A DNA stretch of 64,000 nucleotides from CAYJLB01 sp964370845. GTDB taxonomy: Bacteria; Bacillota; Clostridia; Oscillospirales; Ruminococcaceae. The stretch spans positions 12,373-76,372 of the forward strand of contig CAYJLB010000003.1 in the NCBI GenBank assembly GCA_964370845.1, written 5' to 3'. A program made the translations under genes and the position numbers. The notes below the pieces were generated by a model that saw only the letters and a list, made by a program, of their open reading frames with translations, did not search any database and was not told where the DNA came from. Positions within the stretch are counted from its first letter, which is position 1, and every line of letters starts with the position of its first letter. This document shows, in pieces, positions 1-6,959 of the stretch.

Positions 1-625
1 CTTCAAGTTCAGCAATTTCCTCATAAGTGTCAGCTAATTTTTCTTCAAGTTCAGCCATTGTGTTAGCATTTTCTTCAAAAGTGATATTTAAGTTTGCGTC
101 GGCGTTTTCATTTTCAAAAAGTGCACTTTCTAGTTCAAGTTTAGCATTTTCAAGTTCACTTTCCATACTTACCATTTCTTTATTAATAGCAAGTTGTTGT
201 TCCTCAAGCTGTTCAACATACTCGTCTAAGTACTCACTAGCGCCCGCTGTATCAAATTTATAAAGTGGATCACCTACTTCAACAGATTGCCCAGAAGTAA
301 CTAAAATCTCATCAATTGTCACTGAAAATGGAAGTGTAGAAATTTCTTTTGATAGTGAAATTGAAGAACTTTCTTCAAAACCTACAACGATATCGCCTTG
401 AGTAACAGCATTTTCTCTGTAAATAATTTCATTAGAAGCTTCCACTAAAACATTTTGGTTAAGGTATATAAATGAACCTGTACCAATTCCTGCAACTAAA
501 AGAGCGGTAAGAATAATAACTCTCATTTTCTTTCTTTTTTTAGCCCTTTTGTTAAGTTCTTTTAGGAAGTCGTTGTCCTCTTCCCCCATTGCTTGCAGAT
601 TTTTATTTTCTTTCGCCTTATTCAT
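1..625 (-). CDS. HlyD/MacA-type exporter adaptor protein (partial)
   Basis: Only the first 208 codons are in the window; the gene runs off the left edge. Residues 1-32 are highly charged and cytoplasmic, about 33-55 form one membrane segment, and an outer part follows with a lipoyl/biotinyl-like half-motif (VTSGQSVEVGDPLYKF, near residue 105). From about residue 120 the chain is Glu-rich and heptad-like, as expected for the coiled-coil hairpin of membrane-fusion proteins. Such proteins link an inner-membrane ABC permease/ATPase to the outside in MacAB- or HlyD-type exporters; those partners would lie left of the window. The ATG follows GAAAGGAATG, the usual signal in this window. The family call is from architecture; the substrate is unknown. 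Confidence 0.8.
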   Translation of the reverse strand, partial: MNKAKENKNLQAMGEEDNDFLKELNKRAKKRKKMRVIILTALLVAGIGTGSFIYLNQNVLVEASNEIIYRENAVTQGDIVVGFEESSSISLSKEISTLPFSVTIDEILVTSGQSVEVGDPLYKFDTAGASEYLDEYVEQLEEQQLAINKEMVSMESELENAKLELESALFENENADANLNITFEENANTMAELEEKLADTYEEIAELE

Positions 626-781
626 AAATGTCCATTCCTTTCAAAACATAAAATTTGTAAAAACTTTGAGCAAGTTTTCTCTATGTTTTAGATTATAGCG
701 GACATTTCTTAAAATAACCTTAAAAAAAGTTAAAGTTTTCTTTATTTCAGAAATTCTTCAAAATTTTCACAAAACCAACAC

Positions 782-848
782 GCAACATGACGTTGCCTCC
801 ACACCCGCACCAACCAAAGGGAAATGATATACTTTTTTCTGCGCAGTC
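782..848 (+). repeat. Diverged copy 1 of the two-hairpin intergenic repeat
   Basis: It starts with the palindrome GCAAC-ATGAC-GTTGC, followed by a CCCGCAC... ...CTGCGCAG segment that matches the longer second hairpin of the family with many substitutions. Like the copy at 9697 it is followed by GTCGAATTTT. This is the only recognisable content of the gene-free stretch 626-936 apart from a terminator at 896-925. Confidence 0.6.
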
Positions 849-895
849 GAATTTTATAACAGGGACTAGGCTTGACTTGCCCGATAGAAAAACAA

Positions 896-925
896 AAAAG
901 AGAGTGTTTCATTACACCCTCTTTT
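896..925 (-). terminator. Terminator of the arsenic operon
   Basis: The hairpin arms AAAAGAG-A-GTGT and ACAC-C-CTCTTTT lie 12 bases after the arsenate reductase stop. On the minus strand the stem is followed by a T run (TTTTTTG). Confidence 0.8.
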
Positions 926-936
926 AATTTGCTTTA

Positions 937-1590
937 TTATTTTAGTTTTTCTTTTAATTTTAACATTTGTTCGTGAATAACCTTAATTGTGTATTTAAAC
1001 GCTTCGTCCTCTTTGCCGCTAGGGTCATCAAGTCCCCAGTTTTCAGCATATTGACATGGTACATTTGGACAACTTACATTACATCCCATAAAAATTACTA
1101 CATCAGGAGCTGGAATATCATCAACTGTTTTATTAAATTGAGTTTCTTCCATATCAATGTCATAAACTTCTTTCATAATTCTAACAGCATCTTGATTGAT
1201 TTGATTTTTTATAATCGTACCAGCTGAATAACTGTCAAAAACGTCACTTCCAAGCATTTTTCCAAGAGCTTCAGCAATTTGACTTCTACAAGAATTATGG
1301 TTACAAACGAAAGCAACTTTCGGTTTTCCTTCGCACTTAATTTCAGGTTTATAGCTTTCAAAATCGTAATCAAGATCTAAAGTTCCGTCATCTCCGTGAT
1401 AGTGAATTGCCTCAGCTGGACATTTTTTCTCACACCCGTGACAACCGTGAACACAACCATTTCCATAGACAACCTTAGGCTTTTCGCCCGCTTCATCAGG
1501 CTTATAAACTCCGTGTTTGCACATATCATTACAAACCATACAACCGACACATTTGTCGTAATCAATTACAGGATACCAAGTTTGACTCAT
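937..1590 (-). CDS. Ferredoxin-arsenate reductase fusion (LMW-phosphatase type)
   Basis: A 217-residue two-domain protein. Residues 1-62 carry two four-cysteine clusters (CVGCMVCNDMC and CVHGCHGCEKKCP), typical of a 2[4Fe-4S] ferredoxin. From about residue 90 follows a low-molecular-weight phosphatase/ArsC domain with the CX5R loop in VCNHNSCRS and the downstream SAGT and DDPSG segments. ArsC enzymes of this fold reduce arsenate to arsenite, usually with thioredoxin; here the fused iron-sulfur domain suggests electrons could come directly from ferredoxin (inference). It lies 36 bases after the ACR3 pump gene, which would export the product. The start follows GAAAGGAATGG. The alternative, a tyrosine phosphatase, is unlikely given the neighbour. 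Confidence 0.85.
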   Translation of the reverse strand: MSQTWYPVIDYDKCVGCMVCNDMCKHGVYKPDEAGEKPKVVYGNGCVHGCHGCEKKCPAEAIHYHGDDGTLDLDYDFESYKPEIKCEGKPKVAFVCNHNSCRSQIAEALGKMLGSDVFDSYSAGTIIKNQINQDAVRIMKEVYDIDMEETQFNKTVDDIPAPDVVIFMGCNVSCPNVPCQYAENWGLDDPSGKEDEAFKYTIKVIHEQMLKLKEKLK

Positions 1591-1626
1591 TTTATTTTCC
1601 CATTCCTTTCAAAAGTAAACAATATT

Positions 1627-2676
1627 TTAGTGTTTATTAAACCAGTGTTTTGTCTTGTTTGCAATATTAACCAAAATTAACATTACAGGAACTTCAACTA
1701 AAACACCAACAATTGTAGCAAGTGCTACAGGGCTGTCTGTACCAAATAGAGCAATTGCAACAGCTACTGCTAATTCAAAAAAGTTAGAAGCACCAATCAT
1801 TCCCGCAGGAGCAGCAACATCATGCTTTAATTTTAACATTTTTGCTCCCAAATAAGCAATAAAGAAAATTAAAAATGTTTGTAAAATTAAAGGCAAAGCA
1901 ATCATTAAAATATGAGTTGGGTTTTCAATAATAACGTTCCCTTGGAAAGAGAAAATTAAAGTTAAAGTAAGTAATAACCCAATTATTGTAGTGTTGTTGA
2001 ATTTAGGGATAAATTTCTTTTCCAAATATTCAACACCATGCTTTTTAGTAATTAATGTTCTTGTTAAAATTCCCCCAACTAGTGGAATAACAACGAATAA
2101 TACTACTGACAAAATTAATGTGTCCCAAGGCACTGAAATTCCGCTCACGCCAAGAAGTAAAGCAACTATTGGAGTAAATGCAATTAAAATAATAAGGTCA
2201 TTTGTTGCAACTTGAACAACTGTGTAGGCTGGATTTCCTTTAGTTAAATGGCTCCAAACAAAAACCATTGCAGTACAAGGTGCAGCACCAAGTAAAACCG
2301 CTCCCGCCAAATAATCGGTAGCAAGGTCAGGAGTAATGAATCCTTTAAATATTACAAAAAAGAACACATAAGCAATCCCAAACATTGTAAAAGGTTTAAT
2401 TAACCAGTTTGTAACCCACGTTAAAAATAACCCTTTTGGATTTTTCCCGACATTTTTAATGCTTTGGAAGTCAACTTTTAACATCATCGGATAAATCATA
2501 AGCCAAATTAAAATAGCGATTGGAATAGAAACGTTTGCGTATTCAAACCTATTCAAAAATTCAGGAACTTGTGGTAAAAAATTCCCAACCAAAACACCAA
2601 CCACCATACAAATTACAACCCATACAGTTAAGTATTTTTCAAAAAAGCCTATTCCTTGTGCTTTTTTCTCTTTCAT
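1627..2676 (-). CDS. acr3: ACR3-family arsenite efflux permease
   Basis: A 349-residue polytopic membrane protein with about ten hydrophobic segments. It has the ACR3/bile-acid-transporter-family block GAAPCTAMVFVWSHLTKG, including the cysteine needed for arsenite transport in ACR3 proteins, and the second family block near APAGMIGASNFFELAVAVAI. It expels arsenite by secondary transport. I start at the ATG after AAAAGGGG (spacing 10), 12 codons inside the longest open frame, because the frame's first ATG has no ribosome-binding site. It is first in a two-gene operon with the arsenate reductase. Its leader carries a short terminator-like hairpin (see 2728). No arsR gene is adjacent. Confidence 0.9.
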   Translation of the reverse strand: MKEKKAQGIGFFEKYLTVWVVICMVVGVLVGNFLPQVPEFLNRFEYANVSIPIAILIWLMIYPMMLKVDFQSIKNVGKNPKGLFLTWVTNWLIKPFTMFGIAYVFFFVIFKGFITPDLATDYLAGAVLLGAAPCTAMVFVWSHLTKGNPAYTVVQVATNDLIILIAFTPIVALLLGVSGISVPWDTLILSVVLFVVIPLVGGILTRTLITKKHGVEYLEKKFIPKFNNTTIIGLLLTLTLIFSFQGNVIIENPTHILMIALPLILQTFLIFFIAYLGAKMLKLKHDVAAPAGMIGASNFFELAVAVAIALFGTDSPVALATIVGVLVEVPVMLILVNIANKTKHWFNKH

Positions 2677-2727
2677 TGTGTATAAACCCCTTTTCATTTC
2701 AACTTTTTTCAATATGTTGTTTCAAAT

Positions 2728-2749
2728 AAAAACCATCTCACACAGATGG
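2728..2749 (-). terminator. Terminator-like hairpin in the acr3 leader
   Basis: CCATCT-GTGTG-AGATGG is followed on the minus strand by TTTTTATTT. It lies between the promoter and the acr3 start codon, so it would stop transcription before the gene unless prevented. The stem is short (6 bp). Confidence 0.5.
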
Positions 2750-2783
2750 CAAATTCGATATATCAAAAATATTCAATACGTTT

Positions 2784-2812
2784 ATTATATTCCATATTCT
2801 TCAAAATGTCAA
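2784..2812 (-). promoter_or_regulatory. Promoter of the arsenic operon
   Basis: On the minus strand: TTGACA at 2807-2812, a 17-base spacer and TATAAT at 2784-2789, a perfect housekeeping consensus. AT-rich partial repeats (ATATATCAAAAATATTCAATA) flank the expected start site at 2756-2778 and could bind a repressor, but I cannot assign one. Confidence 0.85.
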
Positions 2813-2979
2813 TAGGTTATATCAAATTTTTTTAATTTATTTTTTAGAATATATTATGAAATTAATGACAATATGATTGAAATTACTAAACCAATTGTTT
2901 TTAAAGAATTTTGGGGATTAAGCAAAGGATTAAAACAGTTCTTTACCAAATATAATTTCTTCAAAATCAGAAAATGCAT

Positions 2980-3018
2980 AAAAAACGGGTGTAACAAAAC
3001 CAAAAATTTCGTTACACC
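2980..3018 (-). terminator. Terminator of lysA
   Basis: The arms GGTGTAAC and GTTACACC close a loop of 15 bases. On the minus strand the stem is followed by CGTTTTTT. It sits 15 bases after the lysA stop. Confidence 0.85.
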
Positions 3019-3032
3019 TATTTGTTAATTAT

Positions 3033-4351
3033 TTAGATTTCATTTTGTACAATTTGCTCTAAAGATTGTCTATTTCTAATTTGTACAGCAGTTTTATCTT
3101 CTTTTATCAATACTTCAGCAATTTGTTGGTGAGAGTTGTAATTAAATGGTGTCATTGTGGAGCAATAAGCTCCAGTTCCACCAATTACAAAATAATCTCC
3201 AACGCTAGGCTCTGCCATTAATCTTGGGATAGGATTGTCGCTTTCGTCAAGGCACTGTGAATCTCCACTTTCGCAACATCTTCCAACAACTACAGCTTCA
3301 TAAGGATTAGCTTTTTCAGCAGTAAATTCACTAGAAAGAAGTTCCCCAGCCTTTGAAATTATGTAGAATGGATGTCTTGAGCCATATAATAAAGGTCTAG
3401 TATTAACCTCCATACCGCCGTCTAAAAGTATAAAGTTTAATCCGTCAGGACCAGTTTGTTTTTTGTCAATTACAGTCGTTACGCAATAACCAGAATTTGC
3501 AACAATAAACGTACCAGGCTCAATTTCCATTTTAAGTTTAATCCCTGTTTTCTCATAAAATTCAGCGATTTTTTCTTTAGCATATTGCCCTAAATCTTCA
3601 ACATCAGCCATAATTTCATCAGGCATTCTAGCATCTTTAAGTCCGCCACCAAAACTAGCACGAACAATGTTTTTATCAAAATATTTATCAATAATAGAAA
3701 GTTCTAAATCAATATTTTCACGCCATTTAATAGGGTCACCACCCGAACCAATGTGAACATGAACTTGATCAAAAATCACTCCATCAGTTTTAGCTTTTTC
3801 AATTAAGGCTGGCAAATTAGTCAAATGCACACCAAAACAAGAGTAGTTGTCCCCTGTATTTCGAGTAGCACTTTCACCCGCACCAACCCCAGGGTGAATT
3901 CTAACCGAAAGTTTGATGTTGTTTTTAATAGCAAATTCCCTAATATTCTCGTATTGTAAAAGGGAACAAACATTGTACTTTAACCCTTCTAAAATCAAAG
4001 TTTCAAGGTCTTTTCTATCATTATTAATAGGATTTTCTTGAGTTGTTAAAATAACTTTGCTCAATTCAATCCCAGCAAGTTTCGCACGTCTAACTTCATT
4101 CAAAGAACTAGCGTCAAAATTCAAACCTTGACCCTCAATAACCTTTAAAATAGCCTTAGTGCTGTTAGCTTTCATAGCAAATCTTACATCTAAACCAAAA
4201 GCATTTGGCATAGATTTAAGGATTTTACATCTATTTATAATATGATTTTCGTCGTAAAAATAAAGTGGTGTAACATTATTTTTCAAAGCATTTAAAACAN
4301 NNNNNNNNNAACATCGTTTGTATTTATTTGTGAAAAAGTATTAAAGTTCAT
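3033..4351 (-). CDS. lysA: Diaminopimelate decarboxylase, interrupted by an assembly gap
   Basis: A PLP fold-type III decarboxylase that turns meso-diaminopimelate into lysine. Visible are the PLP lysine motif RFAMKAN, the phosphate loop HIGSGG, EPGTF, the cysteine-containing CCESGD and the C-terminal AYCSTMTPFNYN. The coding sequence really begins at 4351: an ATG after AAAAAGGAATGG gives MNFNTFSQINTNDV, then a run of ten N, then VLNALKNNVTPLYFYDE in another frame. The gap must have a length of 2 modulo 3 for the frame to join, so ten N is a placeholder and no real frameshift is implied. A TTG at 4286 is in frame but has no ribosome-binding site. The alternative carboxynorspermidine decarboxylase is less likely. 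Confidence 0.85.
4300..4309. other. Assembly gap (ten N) inside lysA
   Basis: Ten undetermined bases near the 5' end of lysA. The reading frames on the two sides are offset, so the true gap length is not ten. Confidence 0.98.
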
Positions 4352-4397
4352 ATATAACCATTCCTTTTTATATTTTTATCAATTTCAATATCTTACT

Positions 4398-4426
4398 ATA
4401 CTAACACATTTCCGCATTTTTTTCAA
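4398..4426 (-). promoter_or_regulatory. lysA promoter
   Basis: Minus strand: TTGAAA at 4421-4426, 17-base spacer, TAGTAT at 4398-4403. The leader would be only about 40 bases, too short for a lysine riboswitch. Confidence 0.7.
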
Positions 4427-4538
4427 GTTTAAATTGCAAATTTCAAAAAAATCATCTAAAATACTACTATTTCAGCTATCATAATAAAATTTATTGTGAT
4501 ATTTAACCGCCAATTAATTAAAAATTAATATTAATTAC

Positions 4539-4567
4539 TTGAAATAATAAGTTTTTAATGCTATAAT
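4539..4567 (+). promoter_or_regulatory. Promoter of the small Cys-rich protein gene
   Basis: TTGAAA at 4539-4544, 17-base spacer, TATAAT at 4562-4567. It points to the gene at 4631. Confidence 0.75.
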
Positions 4568-4630
4568 TTATATACAAAAAGCAAATTTATGCAATACTTA
4601 TATTTGCTCAAGAAAGGAATGGTCATAATT

Positions 4631-4783
4631 ATGAAAAATGAAAATTGTGTATGTAAGAACGTTACTTGTCCACGTCACGGAAATTGTGCAGCATGTCAAG
4701 CAGCTCATGGTGCAAGCAAAGACTATCCATTGACCTCATGTCAAAGACTTGAGGCTGAGAAAAAAGCTGAAGAAAACAAGTAA
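4631..4783 (+). CDS. Small cysteine-rich protein, 50 residues
   Basis: The short product has Cys at two CxC/CxxC-like groups: CVCKNVTCPRHGNCAACQAAH, then a lone Cys in LTSCQR and a Lys/Glu tail. The spacing and the His residues suggest a metal-binding (zinc or iron-sulfur) knuckle; this is inference from composition only. It has its own promoter and a textbook GAAAGGAATGG signal, so it is very probably a real gene. The start is the ATG at 4631; an ATG inside the ribosome-binding signal is in frame 12 bases upstream. The downstream gene converges on it. I do not recognise a named family with certainty, although the arrangement resembles small Cys-rich proteins annotated as hypothetical in many Clostridia. 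Confidence 0.75.
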   Translation: MKNENCVCKNVTCPRHGNCAACQAAHGASKDYPLTSCQRLEAEKKAEENK

Positions 4784-4851
4784 TTTGTAACAGGTGTAGA
4801 GAAGTTACCCTTATAAGTTTAACCCAGCGAAAACAGGAAAATATAGAATTA

Positions 4852-5700
4852 CTACTCAATAAAATATTCTATAAATGCAGGATTAGGCGTATTTTTCAAA
4901 TGAATACAAGTAAATTCGTGCCAACTATTGCTGTTTTTAATTTTGAATTTAGCAATATTCTCACTACACTCCGCTACCGACTGATAAACAAATGAAATTC
5001 CAAAATCTTTTGCAACCAGTTCAGTTATTGTTTTAAATGAATTGGTTGCAATTTTGTTGGAAAAACTATTTATTGTAAGATTAAAATCCTTTAAAATTCG
5101 CTCAAAAGCTTCCCTTGTGCCTGAGCCTTCTTCCCTTAAAATTAGTCTATTTGAGAAAATTTCTTCTATATCAAGTTCTTTGTTTGCAAAACGATGATTT
5201 TCTGCACAAATTCCAACTAATTTTTCTTGCTTATAAGTAAAATATTCGTAATCTTCTTTATTTATAAAACCTTCAACAAAAATAAAATCCAAATCACCTT
5301 TTTGCAATTTTTTTAGCAAAATTTGAGTATTGTCCACAATATAAGTTAAGTCTAAATCTACTTTTGAAAGCAAATTCGAAATTTGATTATTGATTATATA
5401 CTCACCAATAGTTTTTGTAGCGCCTATTTTCAATGTAGGCTTTTCTTGAAATTTTAGTTCGTTCAATAACTTTTGCATACTATAATCAGCGGAACGAGCA
5501 TAATTCTCTAAAATATCCGCCTCTTTTGTTTTGTATAATGTTCGATTTTTATATATAAAAAGTTTACAACCATAATCTTCCTCAAGCTGTTTAATATGAT
5601 TTGTCACCGCCGGTTGTGACATATTTAACACTTCGGAAGTAACCCGATAATTCATATTTTTACACAGTTCTAAAAATGTATAGATTTTATAATCCACCAT
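4852..5700 (-). CDS. LysR-family transcriptional regulator
   Basis: A 282-residue regulator. Residues 1-60 form the winged helix-turn-helix (MNYRVTSEVLNMSQPAVTNH), and the rest is a periplasmic-binding-like effector domain with IGATKTIGEY and EEGSGTREAF segments typical of CysL/YeiE-like members. It is transcribed away from the YeiH-type transporter gene across a 125-base gap that holds an inverted repeat, the classic LysR arrangement, so it very likely controls that gene and itself. The start follows AGAAAGG with normal spacing. In E. coli the similar pair yeiE-yeiH is linked to sulfite metabolism; the effector here is unknown. Confidence 0.9.
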   Translation of the reverse strand: MVDYKIYTFLELCKNMNYRVTSEVLNMSQPAVTNHIKQLEEDYGCKLFIYKNRTLYKTKEADILENYARSADYSMQKLLNELKFQEKPTLKIGATKTIGEYIINNQISNLLSKVDLDLTYIVDNTQILLKKLQKGDLDFIFVEGFINKEDYEYFTYKQEKLVGICAENHRFANKELDIEEIFSNRLILREEGSGTREAFERILKDFNLTINSFSNKIATNSFKTITELVAKDFGISFVYQSVAECSENIAKFKIKNSNSWHEFTCIHLKNTPNPAFIEYFIE

Positions 5701-5728
5701 AAATTACACAACCTTTCTACCAATAAAA

Positions 5729-5752
5729 ATAATTTATCAATCAATAAATTAT
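5729..5752. promoter_or_regulatory. Inverted repeat, likely LysR operator
   Basis: Arms ATAATTTAT and ATAAATTAT are perfect 9-base complements separated by CAATCA. It lies in the divergent region between the regulator and the YeiH-type gene, and contains the T-N11-A pattern of LysR boxes. Confidence 0.65.
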
Positions 5753-5825
5753 AATTACTTTATTTTATCATAAAAATATGGTAAAATCAATATGTAAATT
5801 TATCAAATTTTAAGGAGTACATCAA

Positions 5826-6851
5826 ATGAAAAAAATTATACCAGGAATTCTACTCGCAACTTTAATTGCAGTTATAGCAAAAGTCATTGAACATTTTCTT
5901 CCCATCCACATAATCGGTGCATCTGTAATCGCACTTTTTATTGGAATGGGGATAAATTATTTCAAAAAACCAGCAGCTTCTATGCAAGGAGGACTTAACT
6001 TTACATCAAAAAAATTATTGCGAGTTGCAATTATCTTGCTCGGTGCTTCTTTAAGCGTTGAAACAATTATTGATGTTGGAAAAAACTCATTAATAGTAAT
6101 GCTTTTCACCCTTGCCACTTGTTTTGGTATAGGTTTTTTTACTGGAAAAGCACTTGGACTAAACTGGAAAGTTTCTAATTTGATTTCGGCTGGAACAGGA
6201 ATTTGTGGTGGTTCTGCAATTGCGGCAATTGCCCCTGTTATCGACGCTGACGACACCGATATTGCTTTTGGTATGTCAGCAACTTTCATTTTTGATATGA
6301 TTATGATTTTGATTTTCCCAATTATGGGTCAAATGCTAGGTCTTACAGATATGGCTTACGGATTATGGGCTGGAACTGCTGTAAACGACACTTCTAGTGT
6401 TGTAGCGGCGGGTTATGCTTTCAGTGAAGCTGCTGGGGATTATGCTACTATGGTAAAACTCACTAGAACACTTTCAATAATCCCTACAGTATTAGTTTTT
6501 GCAGCTATAGGAATTCATGTTAAGAAAAAAGAGCTTGCAAAATTAAATGAAAATTCAACTGAAAAAGTAAGCAAAAAGGTTAACATTATGTCAGTTATTC
6601 CTTGGTTTATCCTCGGTTTCTTGGGACTTGCAGCTATAAACAGCTTAGGCGTTCTCCCTGTAGAAGTTTCAAATTTTCTCAAAGAAGTGAGCAAGTTTTT
6701 AATGGTAATGTCCCTTGCAGCAATTGGACTTAAAACTGATGTAAAACATATGCAAAAAGCTGGACTTCGCCCTATGATTCACGGGTTTATTATATCAGCT
6801 TTAGTTGTAATTGTAGCTATTACTGTTCAATTCGCCCTTGGAATTGTTTAG
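5826..6851 (+). CDS. YeiH-type (UPF0324) putative sulfate/sulfite exporter
   Basis: A 341-residue integral membrane protein with about ten hydrophobic segments. It carries the family blocks SAGTGICGGSAIAAIAPVI near residue 120 and GTAVNDTSSVVAAGYAFS near residue 185. Proteins of this family (YeiH, PSE) are annotated as putative sulfate exporters; the substrate is not settled. The gene starts with ATG after AAGGAGTACATCAA and is divergent from a LysR regulator of the matching type. No terminator is obvious before the next gene, 108 bases on, which has its own ribosome-binding site. Confidence 0.85.
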   Translation: MKKIIPGILLATLIAVIAKVIEHFLPIHIIGASVIALFIGMGINYFKKPAASMQGGLNFTSKKLLRVAIILLGASLSVETIIDVGKNSLIVMLFTLATCFGIGFFTGKALGLNWKVSNLISAGTGICGGSAIAAIAPVIDADDTDIAFGMSATFIFDMIMILIFPIMGQMLGLTDMAYGLWAGTAVNDTSSVVAAGYAFSEAAGDYATMVKLTRTLSIIPTVLVFAAIGIHVKKKELAKLNENSTEKVSKKVNIMSVIPWFILGFLGLAAINSLGVLPVEVSNFLKEVSKFLMVMSLAAIGLKTDVKHMQKAGLRPMIHGFIISALVVIVAITVQFALGIV

Positions 6852-6959
6852 TATTTTCAAAATTTAGCCAAAAACGTCATTTTTCTAGCCGAAAAAGCAT
6901 TTGTTTTATTTCATTTCTGTGCTATAATTTTCAAAAAAGTATAAGGAGAGCAAAAGTTT

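Noticed and set aside
2756..2778. ArsR operator at the acr3 promoter
   Set aside because: The AT-rich partial repeats are too degenerate to call, and no arsR gene is nearby.
2872..3027. A 51-codon open frame beginning ATGATTGAAATT on the plus strand
   Set aside because: No ribosome-binding site, and it runs through the lysA terminator.
3033..4351. lysA as a frameshifted pseudogene
   Set aside because: The frame offset coincides with the run of N, so the gap explains it.
4352..4397. Lysine riboswitch before lysA
   Set aside because: The leader from the predicted promoter is only about 40 bases, far too short for an L box.
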